DNA of 64,000 nt, taken from positions 1 through 64,000 of the forward strand of contig JAJKFJ010020864.1 of NCBI GenBank assembly GCA_027382625.1. The letters run 5' to 3'. This document shows positions 48,192 through 59,495 of this stretch, piece after piece. The notes beneath the pieces are model-generated. The model worked only from the letters and a program-made list of their open reading frames with translations, ran no database searches and was not told where the DNA came from. Source of the DNA: Tetmemena sp. SeJ-2015. Lineage: Eukaryota > Ciliophora > Spirotrichea > Sporadotrichida > Oxytrichidae. Both the position numbers and the translations under genes were made by a program. Positions within the stretch are counted from its first letter, which is position 1. The number at the start of each line of letters is the position of its first letter.

Positions 48192-48964
48192 TCATTCATT
48201 AAACTCGCTCTTTGAGACGAATTTTGACTTGATCTCCTGTTTCAGATCATCAATCATTAACTCTACTTCATCTACATAGAATTATTAAATAGATTAGCAT
48301 TACCTGCATCTTATAATTTCTACGATGCTTAATCTCCAGCCATTCCATTTCCACCTGATCTGAGATGAGCGAACTTCTCGTCAAAGGTTTTAAGCCTCAT
48401 CGAATGAGCTTAGATATTTTCCTCCAGGCTTTCTACTAACTTGAGGAGAGGTGAATCATCATAGTTCTGAACATTCTTCTACTGCTCTTAAATTGTAACT
48501 ACTGACTGTAAAACTTGCGTCAACTTGTGCTCTATGTCTTAAACTTAGGAGTTAACCTTGCCAAGTTCTTGCTCATTTTACTCGCATAGTCGAGCCAGAC
48601 CTCCTGCTTTTTACTCCAAAAGCTTATTTAAAGCAGTCATTTTAGAATCCTACTGATTCATATTTTATTATTGGAGCAGGTTCTAAGTGTCCAACTCATT
48701 CATTAAACGGTCTAAGAAAGTGCGCAGCACATCGAAGGAGTAAGTTAGTGTGAACAATTTGCTCAAATCTATATCAGTTCCAATTATCTCGCTTAGTCGT
48801 TTTATAAATAAATCAACATTGCGTTTTTGAGGATTGATTGAAGACTGATTAAATGACAGTTGCTGTTTGTATTCTTCTGCGTTGAATTTTCCAGAGGCCT
48901 AACTATTCATCTGAGCATCCTAATTCAAAGAGGTTTGGTGGGACAAAATTTTTGATATTGACAT
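48192..48964 (-). CDS. Coiled-coil protein
   Basis: Not recognised. ATG at 48964 opens MSISKILSHQTSLNQDAQ. A globular-looking stretch follows (RNVDLFIKRLSEIIGTDIDL, LFTLTYSFDVLRTFLDRL). Then comes long coiled coil: QQNMNQQDSKMTALNKLLEQ, ELGKVNSQVQDIEHKLTQVL, FAHLRSDQVEMEWLEIKHRR. One small IES (48273-48303) precedes the final VDELMIDDLKQEIKSK-like segment, which ends FVSKSEFNE and TGA at 48192-48194. About 245 residues. The layout resembles small axonemal or basal-body coiled-coil proteins, without a specific match. Confidence 0.65.
48273..48303. other. 28-bp IES, pointer TAC (GTA on the coding strand)
   Basis: TAC at 48273-48275 and 48301-48303. Removing 28 bp gives NYKMQVDEVELMIDDL in frame. 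The alternative GT..AG intron (GTAATG..ATGTAG) shifts the frame onto an early TGA. This is one of the shortest IESs here. Confidence 0.65.
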
Positions 48965-49153
48965 TGTTGAGAGTGATAAATTCGTAATTTTTATTCTCTG
49001 AACTCTTATTACATTAAATTGAGAGAGAGAGATTTTTAAATTAGGAATTCATGAATAACATATCGAAATGCATTTATTTAAAAAGTCAGACTCTTCATTT
49101 TAAGCTCCTTGGGTTTCATAGCATTATCAGTTTATAATCTCAAGAAAAGGCAT

Positions 49154-50594
49154 TCATGTCTGAGCGTCGATAATCTGAACATTGTTTTGGTGGTGGTCTG
49201 GGCTTCCACCTCTACTGTAAGAACCGTTAAGCTCAGCTCCGCCATTGGCACCCTCTGCGGCATCATAATCTCCATTTTCCTCAAACTTTTGCTCCTAGTC
49301 ATGTTGATGCTCTTGTTCAGCCTATGCCTAATCTTGCTCCTCTAGGTGCTACTCAAGCTACTCGATGATTTGATCTGCCTCTGGAAGTCTCTCTTCTTCA
49401 TGCTGCTTTGCTCTTTGATCTTGTCCTCTAATGATGCTCTCAACCTCCTCTAAGGCAGCCTTTCTTTGGGCCTCAACTTCTTAAGCGCGTTTAACAGCTT
49501 GAGAGAAGGTAGACTTGTATTTCTCCTTTTCCTCCTCAGTGATCTCAAGCCATTGCTTGCGGGTGTTACCTTCCCATTGGCCTCTGCGGACAGTGCCATT
49601 AGGAAGTAGATAGACTCTGATGTCATCTTGCTTTCCATCATTCCAGTTTCCGATGTAAGCTCTTCCATCAGCCCAGATGTAGACTCCATGACCATTCTTC
49701 TTATCGTTCTTGTAGCTTCCATGATAGAGACGGCCATCTTGCCACTTGTAGGTGCCCTCGCCGTGCATCATGTTGTTCTGCCACTCGCCGCAGTAAAGAC
49801 GTCCGTCTGACCAAACGTAAATACCATAGCCATGGATGGCGTTGTCGTGCCAGTCTCCGGCATACTTGTTTCCATCAGGCCAAGAGTAGGATCCTCTGCC
49901 TTCTTTCTTTGAATTTACGTAGTAGCCGTAGTACTCGCTTCCATCTTGCCAGGTCTCTCTTCCAATACCGTGCTGCTTATCATCAAGCCAGTCACCAGCG
50001 TATTTAGATCCGTTGGCGTGAGTATATTCACCATAGCCGTTAGCCTTGTCGTTTTCCCAATTTCCTAATAGTAATCGTTAAACTACTGTTGAAGAACGAA
50101 TAATGGAGGTTCAATTATTCTTAAGGCTCTAATTTTAGCCAAGAAAGACAGTTCCTTACCCTCATAAACATCGCCATCTGTGTGGAAGAATCTTCCTCTG
50201 CCTGAGGCAACGTTGTTTCTCCAATGACCCTCGTATCTAGCTCCATCGGGCCAGACCTGGATTCCGAATCCATGGCGCTGTCCATCCTTCATTTGGCCCT
50301 TGTAAACAGTGCCATCTGGGAAAACGACTTCCTCTCTGAATTCAAGTCCCTCCTCATCTGAGAAGAACTCTACAAAGTTGAGATGAAAACTTCGAAGCTC
50401 TTACTTTGGTAGAATTTGCCTTGCTTTGCCTGCTTTCTGATTTGTCTGCCTCTGATGTGAGACTGGATTTTAACAACTTTTTGCTTTTACTGATCGTCGT
50501 AATTTATCTGCTATGGATCGAATTCAGACTTCACCTTCTGCTGCTGCTTGTTGCTGCCGCTGGCCTATCAACAATAATTTAGCTTCACTTTCAT
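49154..50594 (-). CDS. MORN-repeat protein with an N-terminal IQ motif
   Basis: MORN repeats bind membranes or organise flagellar and cortical structures. An IQ-type calmodulin-binding helix (KVVKIQSHIRGRQIRKQ) follows a Q-rich start. About eight MORN repeats come next: GTVYKGQMKDGQRHGFG, GARYEGHWRNNVASGRG, NGSKYAGDWLDDKQHGIG, NKYAGDWHDNAIHGYG, RLYCGEWQNNMMHGEG, RLYHGSYKNDKKNGHG, RAYIGNWNDGKQDD, and a final degenerate GTVRRGQWEGN. The C-terminus is a charged Q/E coiled coil and an acidic tail (TGA at 49154-49156). Introns: 50565-50588 (24 nt), one near 50370-50405, and one near 50065-50160. No IES is needed. The GC-richer sequence is a compositional contrast to its neighbours. In ciliates such proteins are often radial-spoke or cortical components. 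Confidence 0.9.
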
Positions 50595-51188
50595 TTTCGT
50601 CTCCTTCATGAAGAAAAGAAAATAAATCAATCATCGGAGTGAGCATATATCAAGAGTATAGACTGACCTTCATTTGGATTTCACCTTCTTCGGTGGCTCC
50701 TGAGCAAGTTCCTCCACACTGGTTTCCCATTTCTCAATCAAATTTATTACTAATAAACCCCACTCACTTATCAATAACTAGTTGTATAGGCACATCCTGT
50801 TATTTTGGTTGGTTTAGTTAATTGATATTTAAATTATAAACGAGGTGGGCGCTATAATTCAAAGATTCAGCCCTTTTGATTTCAATCAAATCTGCTTAGT
50901 ATAATCACACATCCCACTTATAGATATCGATAATGCACGAGAGCGATATTAAATATTTTAAGTATATTATTTAAATTAAGAAAGAGATTTGCAGTGAGTT
51001 GTCTAGCTAGAGACAACATATAAGAGGGAATGAGCTAGCATCCTTCTGCAGAGTACGTGGGCCACTCTTGCTTTGGTTTGCTGCGATTTCTTCACTCTCT
51101 AGCTTCAACAACTAGCTATCTCCTTATGTTCTGTTGATAAGTAGACGAGAATGCAAGGTCACTGTGGGACTGCCTCTTTACTTTGTGC
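50595..51188. other. Intergenic region
   Basis: Upstream of the MORN gene and downstream of the CX9C gene. Moderately AT-rich. No coding-quality frame, RNA gene or repeat seen. Confidence 0.45.
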
Positions 51189-51855
51189 TCAGACGCTGCA
51201 AGCTCTCTGGGTGCTCTCAAGATAGAACTGACAGTGCTCCTAGGGGGACTGAGTGTTCTAGTGGTTGGTGTAGCATCTCTTCAGGTTTCCAAGAACAGAC
51301 TGGCACTTCTCATTGTTCACGGCCAAGGTTCTTCCACCTAAATACACATCATTAATTAGGTTCTCAAAAGCGAAATGATTGCTCCTTCGTCCATTTTTAA
51401 TAGCAGCAAATATAATAAGATTGTAGTAAATGGACTCTTAAACTAGAAGCAGGAAAATCTAAAACTTACCGAAGTAGGATTGGAAGAAATCGTTGAAAGA
51501 AGGAATTTGAGGTGCAACAGTTGCGGGCTCATAAGGGTTCTTGCCAGGTCTAACTGGGGCGAAGAGAACAGCTGAGGTAAGAGCGAACTTCTTCAAGTCG
51601 GGGTGAAGAAGTTGTCCAGTGGAGTAGACCCAGCCTCCCTTGAAGGGGTGGCCTGGAATCATCAGTGGGTGAGCGTGATCTATAATTGAAGTTAGATTTA
51701 GAGCTCTAAGACTGGGGAAGAGAGAAGACAGAGTATCTGTGAAGTTTTATCTTACAGGCAACCCACTTGAGAGTTCTGAACCATGAGCGAGTCTGAGTGA
51801 ATCTCTTTCTGATCTTCTTGGGCTTGTCAGCACCTCTGTAAAACTTAGCTCCCAT
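51189..51855 (-). CDS. Small CX9C-type protein, probably mitochondrial
   Basis: Family not named. ATG at 51855 opens MGAKFYRGADKPKKIRKRFT, a basic amphipathic N-terminus like a mitochondrial presequence. It continues SWFRTLKWVA, and a ~70-nt intron joins exactly to YHAHPLMIPGHPFKGGWVYS. LLHPDLKKFALTSAVLFAP contains a short hydrophobic segment. A second intron near 51440-51468 leads to a C-terminal block with KCQSVLGNLKRCYTN (CX9C) and CQFYLESTQRACSV (CX10C), ending in TGA at 51189-51191. Twin cysteine pairs of this kind occur in proteins of the mitochondrial intermembrane space and in respiratory-complex subunits. The downstream exon lacks a second strong marker, so the join is likely but not proven. 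About 190 residues. Confidence 0.6.
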
Positions 51856-51930
51856 ATTAAAATATTTTATTATTTATTATTTCTCGCACTTCTCAACCAT
51901 ACTTCTAAATGAAGACAATTTCATCTTTTT

Positions 51931-53947
51931 TCAGTTCATGAGATTAAAGTTGCTCTGGATTTATTGAAATTAATTAAGTGAGATTATTTCCTCATATTTT
52001 CTACCTCTTGATGATTTCTTGCGGGTTTGTGCATTACTTTAAGTCGTAGCTTGAGCTTTTTAAATACTTTCCTATAGTTTCTACTCCGGAATTCTTCTCT
52101 TCTTACTTTTTGAATCCACTGAGAAGAAAAGCAATTAATTTATGAGTGTTGTCCACTTGATGTCGCTTTTTTATCTCTGCTCTCCACTCTTTTTCTTCCA
52201 TTCTTTTAGCAATATCTCTGCAATGGAGTCTCTGTACGGGTTCACAAGCACCTAAGTATCCTCAATGGTTATATCCTCTAAGGGCTTGTCTTTTGAGTCA
52301 ACAGCAAGTGTCTCAACTCTATCTAAGAAGGAGAGACTCTCAATCGTCAACTTTCCAAAGACTGAATGCTTCCCATCCAAGTGAGGGCAGGATTTAAAGG
52401 TTATGAAGCTAAAAAAATGGTGTTAACCAAAGTTAATGATACTTACAACTAAGATCCATTTGTGTTTTCTCCACTATTCGCCATAGACAAAATTCCTCTT
52501 CCTAAGTGAGGGATACTAGGATGGAATTCATCTTCAAACTTTTTACCGAAGTAACTCACTCCTCCTCTTCCGGTTCCATCAGGATCACCGCCTTGTATCA
52601 TGAATCCTTTTATCAGCCTATGAAATTTAGTCTTTTTGTAATAGCCTTTCTCACAGAGTTCAATGAAATTCTCTCCGGTCTTGGGAACTTTATCACAGTA
52701 AATATCTGCAACTATATTTCCATGGTTTGTAACAAACTTAACTTATCCCTTGAGTTGCTTCGACTTTATAATATTGTAGTAATCTTTTCGGATTTCATCA
52801 TCTGAGAGCTGTCGCATCGAGTTGACTGTCACTGGTTCATACCTTGTACTTGTAAAGCCACTACTAGTCTTTCCCTCAGTAGTGGAGCAGTGATTTCTGC
52901 TTCCCTCCAGCTTCCTTCTCTCTATGTAATCTTTAGGCTCTAACCTCAAGCTTTCAATTTCTGGCTCATACTCCCAAGACTTGAAGAATTCACTTCCGGT
53001 GAGTCGATGATCGAAGCAGTCTGCTTCTTCTCCTCTTCAAAAGCTCCTTTCTTGTTAAGCTTACTTTCTTATTCTGATGAATTCTTGACTATTTTAGATT
53101 GCTCGTTCCAGGGTCGAGGACTAGTTCATATTTTTGCTATCCTTCGAGTTGGTTTTACTCTGTGATAAGCGAATTAATGTCCTCATTATTTTGCTTGAAA
53201 TGGAATTAGTTGACTTTTCTGCCGGGGCTTTTAGGGTCTTAGAGCACAATTATCTTTCTTTGGATCAAACTTCTCATCTACATAGAGTTTAAACAATGAT
53301 TAACTTACTTGTAAGGAGGTCGAAATACCATGAAGGCTCTTTGTTTAACTCGTTGTAGGCTTCATAAGAGTACACATTCAAACAATGAAATTAAAATTAT
53401 TTATCTATGAACTTTATGAAATAAATGCCAGTCTCCTTAATAGCAATGATGTGAGAGTGGTTAGTGAAAGTCTTGTAGGTTACAGGGCAATGATACTCAC
53501 CCTTGCTTCGTTTTTGTGAATGTTAAGTTTGATCAAGTCACTCTCCTTCATTGGAGCTCCAGTTATAGGGTTCTTCTTGTACTTCTTTAGGTAGGGAACT
53601 ATATTCAGCAAGTCGAATATAGTTAAAATAAATGAATTTCTTTTTGAGCTGCCATTTTAATTTTATTTGACTTTTTTTTAAAAAGAGAAATTATTGTAAC
53701 CAGTTTTATAATACTATTCCATCTTCAATTGCGCAGTAGGGATCAATAGCAGGTGCCATCGACAAGTTGCAGTAGTCGAAAGGCATTTTTACATAAATCA
53801 ATACAGTTTAATCTTATTAAAGTAAATGAGCGTTTATCTTTACTAATCTTTCTTATCCCGATGCTCAACTCTCTTGCCTCCCCACTCATTTACAAGTTCT
53901 GAGTTGGTAATCCACATTTTATCCTACGCATGTCTTCTTTTACCCAT
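51931..53947 (-). CDS. PPIL2: PPIL2, U-box cyclophilin-type peptidyl-prolyl isomerase
   Basis: A nuclear, spliceosome-associated protein with a U-box E3 module and a cyclophilin domain. [20 protein letters not shown] matches the family start. The U-box includes [29 protein letters not shown] and [10 protein letters not shown], then [20 protein letters not shown]. The cyclophilin domain has [71 protein letters not shown] and [20 protein letters not shown], ending in TGA at 51931-51933. An intron near 52446-52408 splits the SQ/FITF site. One IES (53616-53713) is resolved. A second probable insert is near 53400, and a one-base slip lies near 53275. Segments are in native order, so the gene is not scrambled. 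Confidence 0.93.
53616..53713. other. IES in PPIL2, pointer AATA
   Basis: AATA at 53616-53619 and 53710-53713. Removing 94 bp yields [16 protein letters not shown], the exact U-box core of PPIL2. The insert has no GT..AG ends. Confidence 0.8.
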
Positions 53948-54012
53948 TTCTACTTTTTATAATTTATTGTTTTCAATTTCTAAACAATGATTGCTTATGA
54001 TGCAACCATCAT

Positions 54013-57000
54013 ATGAATCACTTTTTTTCTCTTAAAGATGATGTTGTAGATTTCTCATTCTTCAAGTTAAGGCAGGATGTTCTTACCTCTGATTCAATTA
54101 GAAGATAGTTTGAGAGAAAGGAGAGACAGCTTATGACTCAAATTACTCAATAAGAGTCCATCCTTCTCTAGAAAGATAGGTAAATAGCAGACTTGCAAGC
54201 TTCAGTGGATGATCTGTAGGTTGCTCTCCAATCTCACTAGCACATACTACAGCAGTAAGAAGTGCAGATGCAAGACCAGTTTTTAAATACTCAGTAACTT
54301 CAGGCACAGTACTAGAATAATCAGACATTAGCAGATGAGAGACTGCAGGAGTTGCAAAGGATAAGTTCAAGGCTTGAGGGAGAAAAGAAACTGCTGGAGG
54401 ACACTTTGCAAAGAGACAGAGATACTCTTTCTCTGCAGCTTCAATAACTAAAAGAGTCAAAATAGAAAGTTGACCACAATAATGATCTGCTTATTTATCA
54501 ATTACTATATAATAAATAGGAATTACTGATCCATTGATTAACTATAACTACAAGCTAGAGTAGATGTAGCAACAAGCGCAGCAATCATAGACCTCCTTGA
54601 TAACCGAACTGTAAACAAAGCTAGAGAGTTTAAACGTAAATTACGAATAGCTGAAGCAGCAAGCTCAATCATTAGAAAATAAGGGAGATCTACTTGAAAG
54701 AGAGAATGCGATACTCAAGCAAGACAATGTCAATTTCAAATCTTAGCTGAATGAAATCTAGAGCATGTTCATAAATTTTAATCAATTGCAACTCACACAG
54801 AGAAAGAGAAGAGCACATAGCTTATAAAGCTACAAGTGAACAAACGATTGCCGAGAGAGAAGATAAAATTAAGGAACTTCATCACTCAATAGACTTATTA
54901 GCTTTGCAAATAGACCATCTTAAATCACAACTTACAGAGGAAAAAGATAAGTTTAAAGAAGCTGCAAACAAAGAAGAGAGACTGAGCAAACAGATCTTAG
55001 ATCTAGAAAAAGAGATATCTTCATAGAAACTATTTTTGTGTTATATTCATAAACTCTGCCAAGCATAGCTTTAGGAAAAATACTAGGCACTTAAATCTGA
55101 GAAGGAACTGTACATGAATGATCAGACTTAGCATTCTAGCAGACTCACTTCACAAAAGGATCACTTGATATAGGAGCTATAAGAGTAGAGACTCCTCAAC
55201 GCTAAATTAGATGCTTACAACAAGCATTTAAATTTTTCCCATAACTGTGGATATAATTATTTAGAGGAGCAAGCCTCAAAGAAAGAGTTAGAAATGGAGA
55301 AAGTAAGCTAAAAAATGCAAGAGAATGAAAAGATCATATCTCAAATTTCAGAACAGCTCAGTGAACTCAGAGACCAAAGAGAGCAAAGCAAGGTTGAGTT
55401 GCAGACTTTGGAAATCTAGAATCAATTTTTGCAAAAGGAGATGGAGAGTGTCTCCTCTAAATACAAGCAATTATTTGAAGATCATGAAAACGCAAAGCTG
55501 TAAATAAAAAATCTAAAGCACTATGAGTTTGAAGTAAAGCATAAGGATTAAGAGATAAATCGATAATTTAAACTTATTATAAACAGATATAGCTAATTAA
55601 GATTCAGAGTGAGAACGAGAGAGATACTTTAATTAAATAAATAAATGAGCTTAAGTCAATTTAGGACATGCAAAGAGACAGTTTGAAGCAATCTAAAGAA
55701 GAAAATTAATCACTTAAGGAAAATCTAGAATAAAGTCTTAGATAGATTAATTAATTAGAGTTTCAGGAGCAATCATTGAAGTAGACGATTTAGAAACACG
55801 AGGAGCGCATCTAAAAATTAAAACTTAAGTTATAAGACTCAAAGCTAAATTATTTTTCTTTTAAAATGCGAAAGAAGATATTTCTCAGATTGAAGCTCAA
55901 GTTATTTTGTATCTAAAGTGTAGAAGTAGTTAAATTTAAAGGAACAAGAGATTCAAAACATGCTTTAAAAGACTAAGATCTTAGATGATGAGATTGTACA
56001 GGTATCTCATCAAGTTAAGAAGCAAAGGCAAGAACATAAAGTAACCACAGACTAGCTGTAAAGAGATCTATTGATGAAGTAGACACTGATTGAGCAGTAA
56101 GAATGTGAACTTATATTTAACTGAAGGCTTTAAATGAGTTGAACACTCAGTATTAGAGGCAGAGTGAAATGCTAGAATTCAAATGTACGAACTACAAGTC
56201 AAAGATAGCGAACTCAAATGCTGACACAATTAGACTCAAAAGAGCATTAGAGCAATAGATGGTTGAGAACCAGCAACTGCAGTTGAGATAAAATATTAGT
56301 GTGTATATAGATTAGAAGGTGTGATGTTTGAAAAAGAATAAGAAAAAGAGTAGCTCAAACAAGACTTAAGTCAGCTGAAGTCTAAGCTCCAAGAGCTGTC
56401 ATAAGTTGAGGGATGTTACAAAGATCAAATTGCCGTCCTCAAAAATATTCATGAGGAAAATATTAGGCAAATCAAGAATTCGTATCTAAAGTTACTATTA
56501 TATGCACTCTATTTTATCTAGCTGAGTAGAGCTAAAAGGATTCTATCTATGAGGAGAGACTAAAGGAAATTAAAAGACAGAAAGTGAAGGATGTTCAGAT
56601 GCAACTTGAAGAATTTCATAAACTCTAAGAAGGATACATGATGCTCAGAAAGATTCCAGATTTTAGCAATATAACTAGACAGATCCTGAATTTAATAACT
56701 CCTATCTCATGTGACAAGGAGTAATATATTCATGATGAGGATGTTGCGAGAAATATGCAGAGTATAGCTGGATTCCTTCTCAAATGTTTTTAGGTAGTAG
56801 TTGTATATTTAATGCTTGAGATAGAAGTATTTTAATCAAACAACTGTGTATGAGTATTTGAAGTAGCACTACTAAAGATCTGGATCCTAATTTGATTTTG
56901 AAGAAGCGATGAAATAGTTTGAAAATCAGCTTAATACTCAGCAATCGATTATAAAGGGGATTACTTCATCTCAAATAAAAGATAAATTGGCTTAGATTTT

Positions 57001-57934
57001 CGTAAAATTGCACAAAAGCCTCAACCACTCTCTGATAGAGGAAAGTAATAGCCTTTAAGTAAAAACTGTCTCAGAATTGTTCAAGATAAAGGTAGACTCT
57101 GCATTTTCTGTTGACTCATAGTAAATTTATTTTAGTAAAGTAAGCACTTGTTAGAGCAGATATAGCGAAAGATAGATGAGAGTGACTTGAGTTCTATACT
57201 TCAATGCTATTTGAGAGTTTGCAAAGAACTGCAAGACTCAACTTCAAAACATGAAGGACTGCAACTTTAGTTCTAATAGATAATTTCGTAAATCAATAAA
57301 GATAGGGACTAAATTGTCAAGTCTCATTAAGATCAATTACAAGCCACCAGAAAGGAGAAGGATGTGTTGCAAGCTAAACTTAAGGAGCAAAATGAATTTT
57401 AGATCAAATGAGGCAGAGCAGTAATCAAAAGTCTATTTATTCTAGCTAATACTTCTCCTAGCCTAACTAAAATACAGAAAGCATTCCTTAACTTCTCATC
57501 TCCAACTAGTTTTACTCCTCTGAGAAACCATTTTCATTAAAATATGGCTTGAGTACTTGCCAAAGTGTTACAAGTATATTTATTATATTAATTTGATAAA
57601 TCGTATTTTATAATTGATTTTAAACTTAAGGAGCATGAGCTATCAGCTCAAATTATTCCAAATTATCAAGCACTACTTTAATTTTCAGTAAATGGCTTGA
57701 GAATCCATCTAATAGAAAAGTATGAATTTCAATCCAATACAGACTAAACGGAGTGCCCACAACCTATCAACTGATATTTCTGCATCTCTTAACATTTATT
57801 TTTATAATCTGACAATAACTAAGCGAACTAAAATGAAGTGCACAAATTTTACAGAGACAGAGAAAAGGAATACCTTAAAATGATAGATATGAACTAAAAG
57901 GAAGTATAAAGGCTAAGGAATCTCCTTGCCTAAT
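54013..57934 (+). CDS. Long coiled-coil protein
   Basis: Family not recognised. ATG 54013 opens MNHFFSLKDDVVDFSFFKLR, followed by an almost unbroken coiled coil of about 1,100 residues. Sample stretches: QLMTQITQQESILLQKDR, LERENAILKQDNVNFKSQL, KEERLSKQILDLEKEIS, ISEQLSELRDQREQSKVEL, KKQRQEHKVTTDQLQRDLL. A more globular part lies at 56590-57150 (GYMMLRKIPDFSNITRQILN). The C-terminal part is Q/S-rich (YSSQYFSQPNQNTESIPQLL). After an IES (57784-57810) it ends in EVHKFYRDREKEYLKMIDMN and a short helix before TGA 57932-57934. Several frame breaks mark introns or IESs. A one-base slip near 57405 separates the coiled coil from the tail, so these could be two genes. It suggests a centriolar or cytoskeletal scaffold. 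Confidence 0.6.
57784..57810. other. 23-bp IES, pointer ATCT
   Basis: ATCT at 57784-57787 and 57807-57810. Removing 23 bp joins STDISAS to DNNQANQNEVHKFY in frame. Without it the frame hits TGA soon after. The removed length is not a multiple of three, so frame restoration is informative. Confidence 0.65.
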
Positions 57935-57989
57935 GATTAATAATGATTGAAGCGATATCTTAATTTCTAAATTTGTATGTTATCATTAT

Positions 57990-59347
57990 TGTGCTTTTAT
58001 AATTGAAACTTGAAGAATTACTTCTTGACTTTATCTCTTTAGGATTCTAGTTGCTTGTACTCGTGCTCACCAATAACACTACCAGGATGGATGCCGCTAA
58101 AATTTTCATCAATATTTAGAGTCTGCTAAATGACTCCAGTGACCTCCTCAAGATTTTGAATAATGATCTGACAGGCATTCTTGACTTCTTTGATTTTTGC
58201 CTTAGTTAGTCTTTTCGCCAACATCTACTGATTGTGAACTTTGCCTGAAAGCCTTTTAGCAGTTTGAGGATCTTAATTCACCTCATTATCTACTACAAAT
58301 ATGGATTGATCATCACTTATCATGCTCTAAGAGAGGTTATTAGCATAAAATAATTAATAAATGATGCTTAATTTAGATAAATTCATTTAATACTAGCAAA
58401 AGATTGGTCATTTTGAGATGGTCTGATGCAGTGAAGAATGTTTATTGTATTAAGCTCAATCTGATCAAGGTATATCCCAAGTCTCTACCTTATTCTATTT
58501 TGGATTTTAGCCAGCCTAATCTCATAATTCTTCTTAAGATTAATTGTTTCATCTGCCCCTAGCCCTAATGCAAGCCCTCCCTTCATATCAGAGCTTAGAA
58601 TTTCAGAAAAGAAGTTATTAGGATTCGCATTTTAATCTACTAAGTTGTTCAGACTATTAAAGTGGTTCACATTGTTCAGATTTTGCACAAAATTTGCAGA
58701 CTTCTACTTTGTGTGGCTTTTGCTTCCGCTTTTACAGTTACTCAAATTGCTGAGCAAGTTTTAGAAATCTTCAAACATGACTTGGTTGTTAGGGTGATTT
58801 TCATTTGTTGCAATTGGTCTTTCAAAATTTGAATTCCCACTTCTCTGAGTCTTAATTGGAGTGACTGAGTTTACTTGCTAATTAAATATGCATGAAAATA
58901 TCTTTATAAATGCTACTACAAGTGAGCTTGACTAAAAGTGTGCTGCTGTTGAAATGGCTGAACCTGGTTCTAGTTTAATTGCTAGAGAGGGAGAGAAGCC
59001 TGAGGGTTTAAGTTTCTGTTGGGTCTCTTGAACTCAGAACTTAAAAAATAAATACAAGGAGTGGTTTCAGACGCAGGCCTTTTCTAAGCATGAGAACTAT
59101 ATATCATGGCCTGGCCATACTGATTGACAGCCTGATCTATGTGAGAGTGAATAAACTGAGGCACCTCTGAGTTTGGCTGCTAACTGTAGGCAGACTGAGT
59201 GGGCGCATTTTCTTGTCCCTTGAGTTTTTGCTTGATGGTGTGTCTCTCGACTAGTAGTTGCTTAATGTCATTTGCATATTGGTCCTCTTTGTTTTTGGAG
59301 TGACTGCGTCTTCTGAAATTGTTCTTTAACGGCTACTCACTCTCCAT
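57990..59347 (-). CDS. Hypothetical Gln/Asn-rich protein with helical ends
   Basis: Not recognised. ATG 59347 opens MESEQPLKNNFRRRSHSKNK, then a helix (DDIK-like, YANDIKQLLVERHTIKQKLK). A short intron near 59065 separates a Q/N/P-rich middle (NLNNVNHFNSLNNLVDQN). Another helical part is GLALGLGADETINLKKNYEI. After an AT-rich insert near 58360-58480, the C-terminal domain reads DDQSIFVVDNEVNQDPQTAK, RLTKAKIKEVKNACQIIIQN, LEEVTGVIQQTLNIDENFSG, GSVIGEHEYKQLES. The paired helices with an acidic linker resemble a vesicle-fusion or t-SNARE-like helix bundle only loosely. The stop is not fixed because the frame stays open into the opposite gene. Confidence 0.5.
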
Positions 59348-59495
59348 ATTTTAAATTCAAATCTATTATTCTTACTTACACAATATTCTACCTCAATGTC
59401 AGGCTTACTAGAGTTTCTAATTGAAAATATATGCTTATCCCTGAAATGAAAAAGAATATAAGTGAAATGAGTTGAATGATAAATTTATAATTGAA

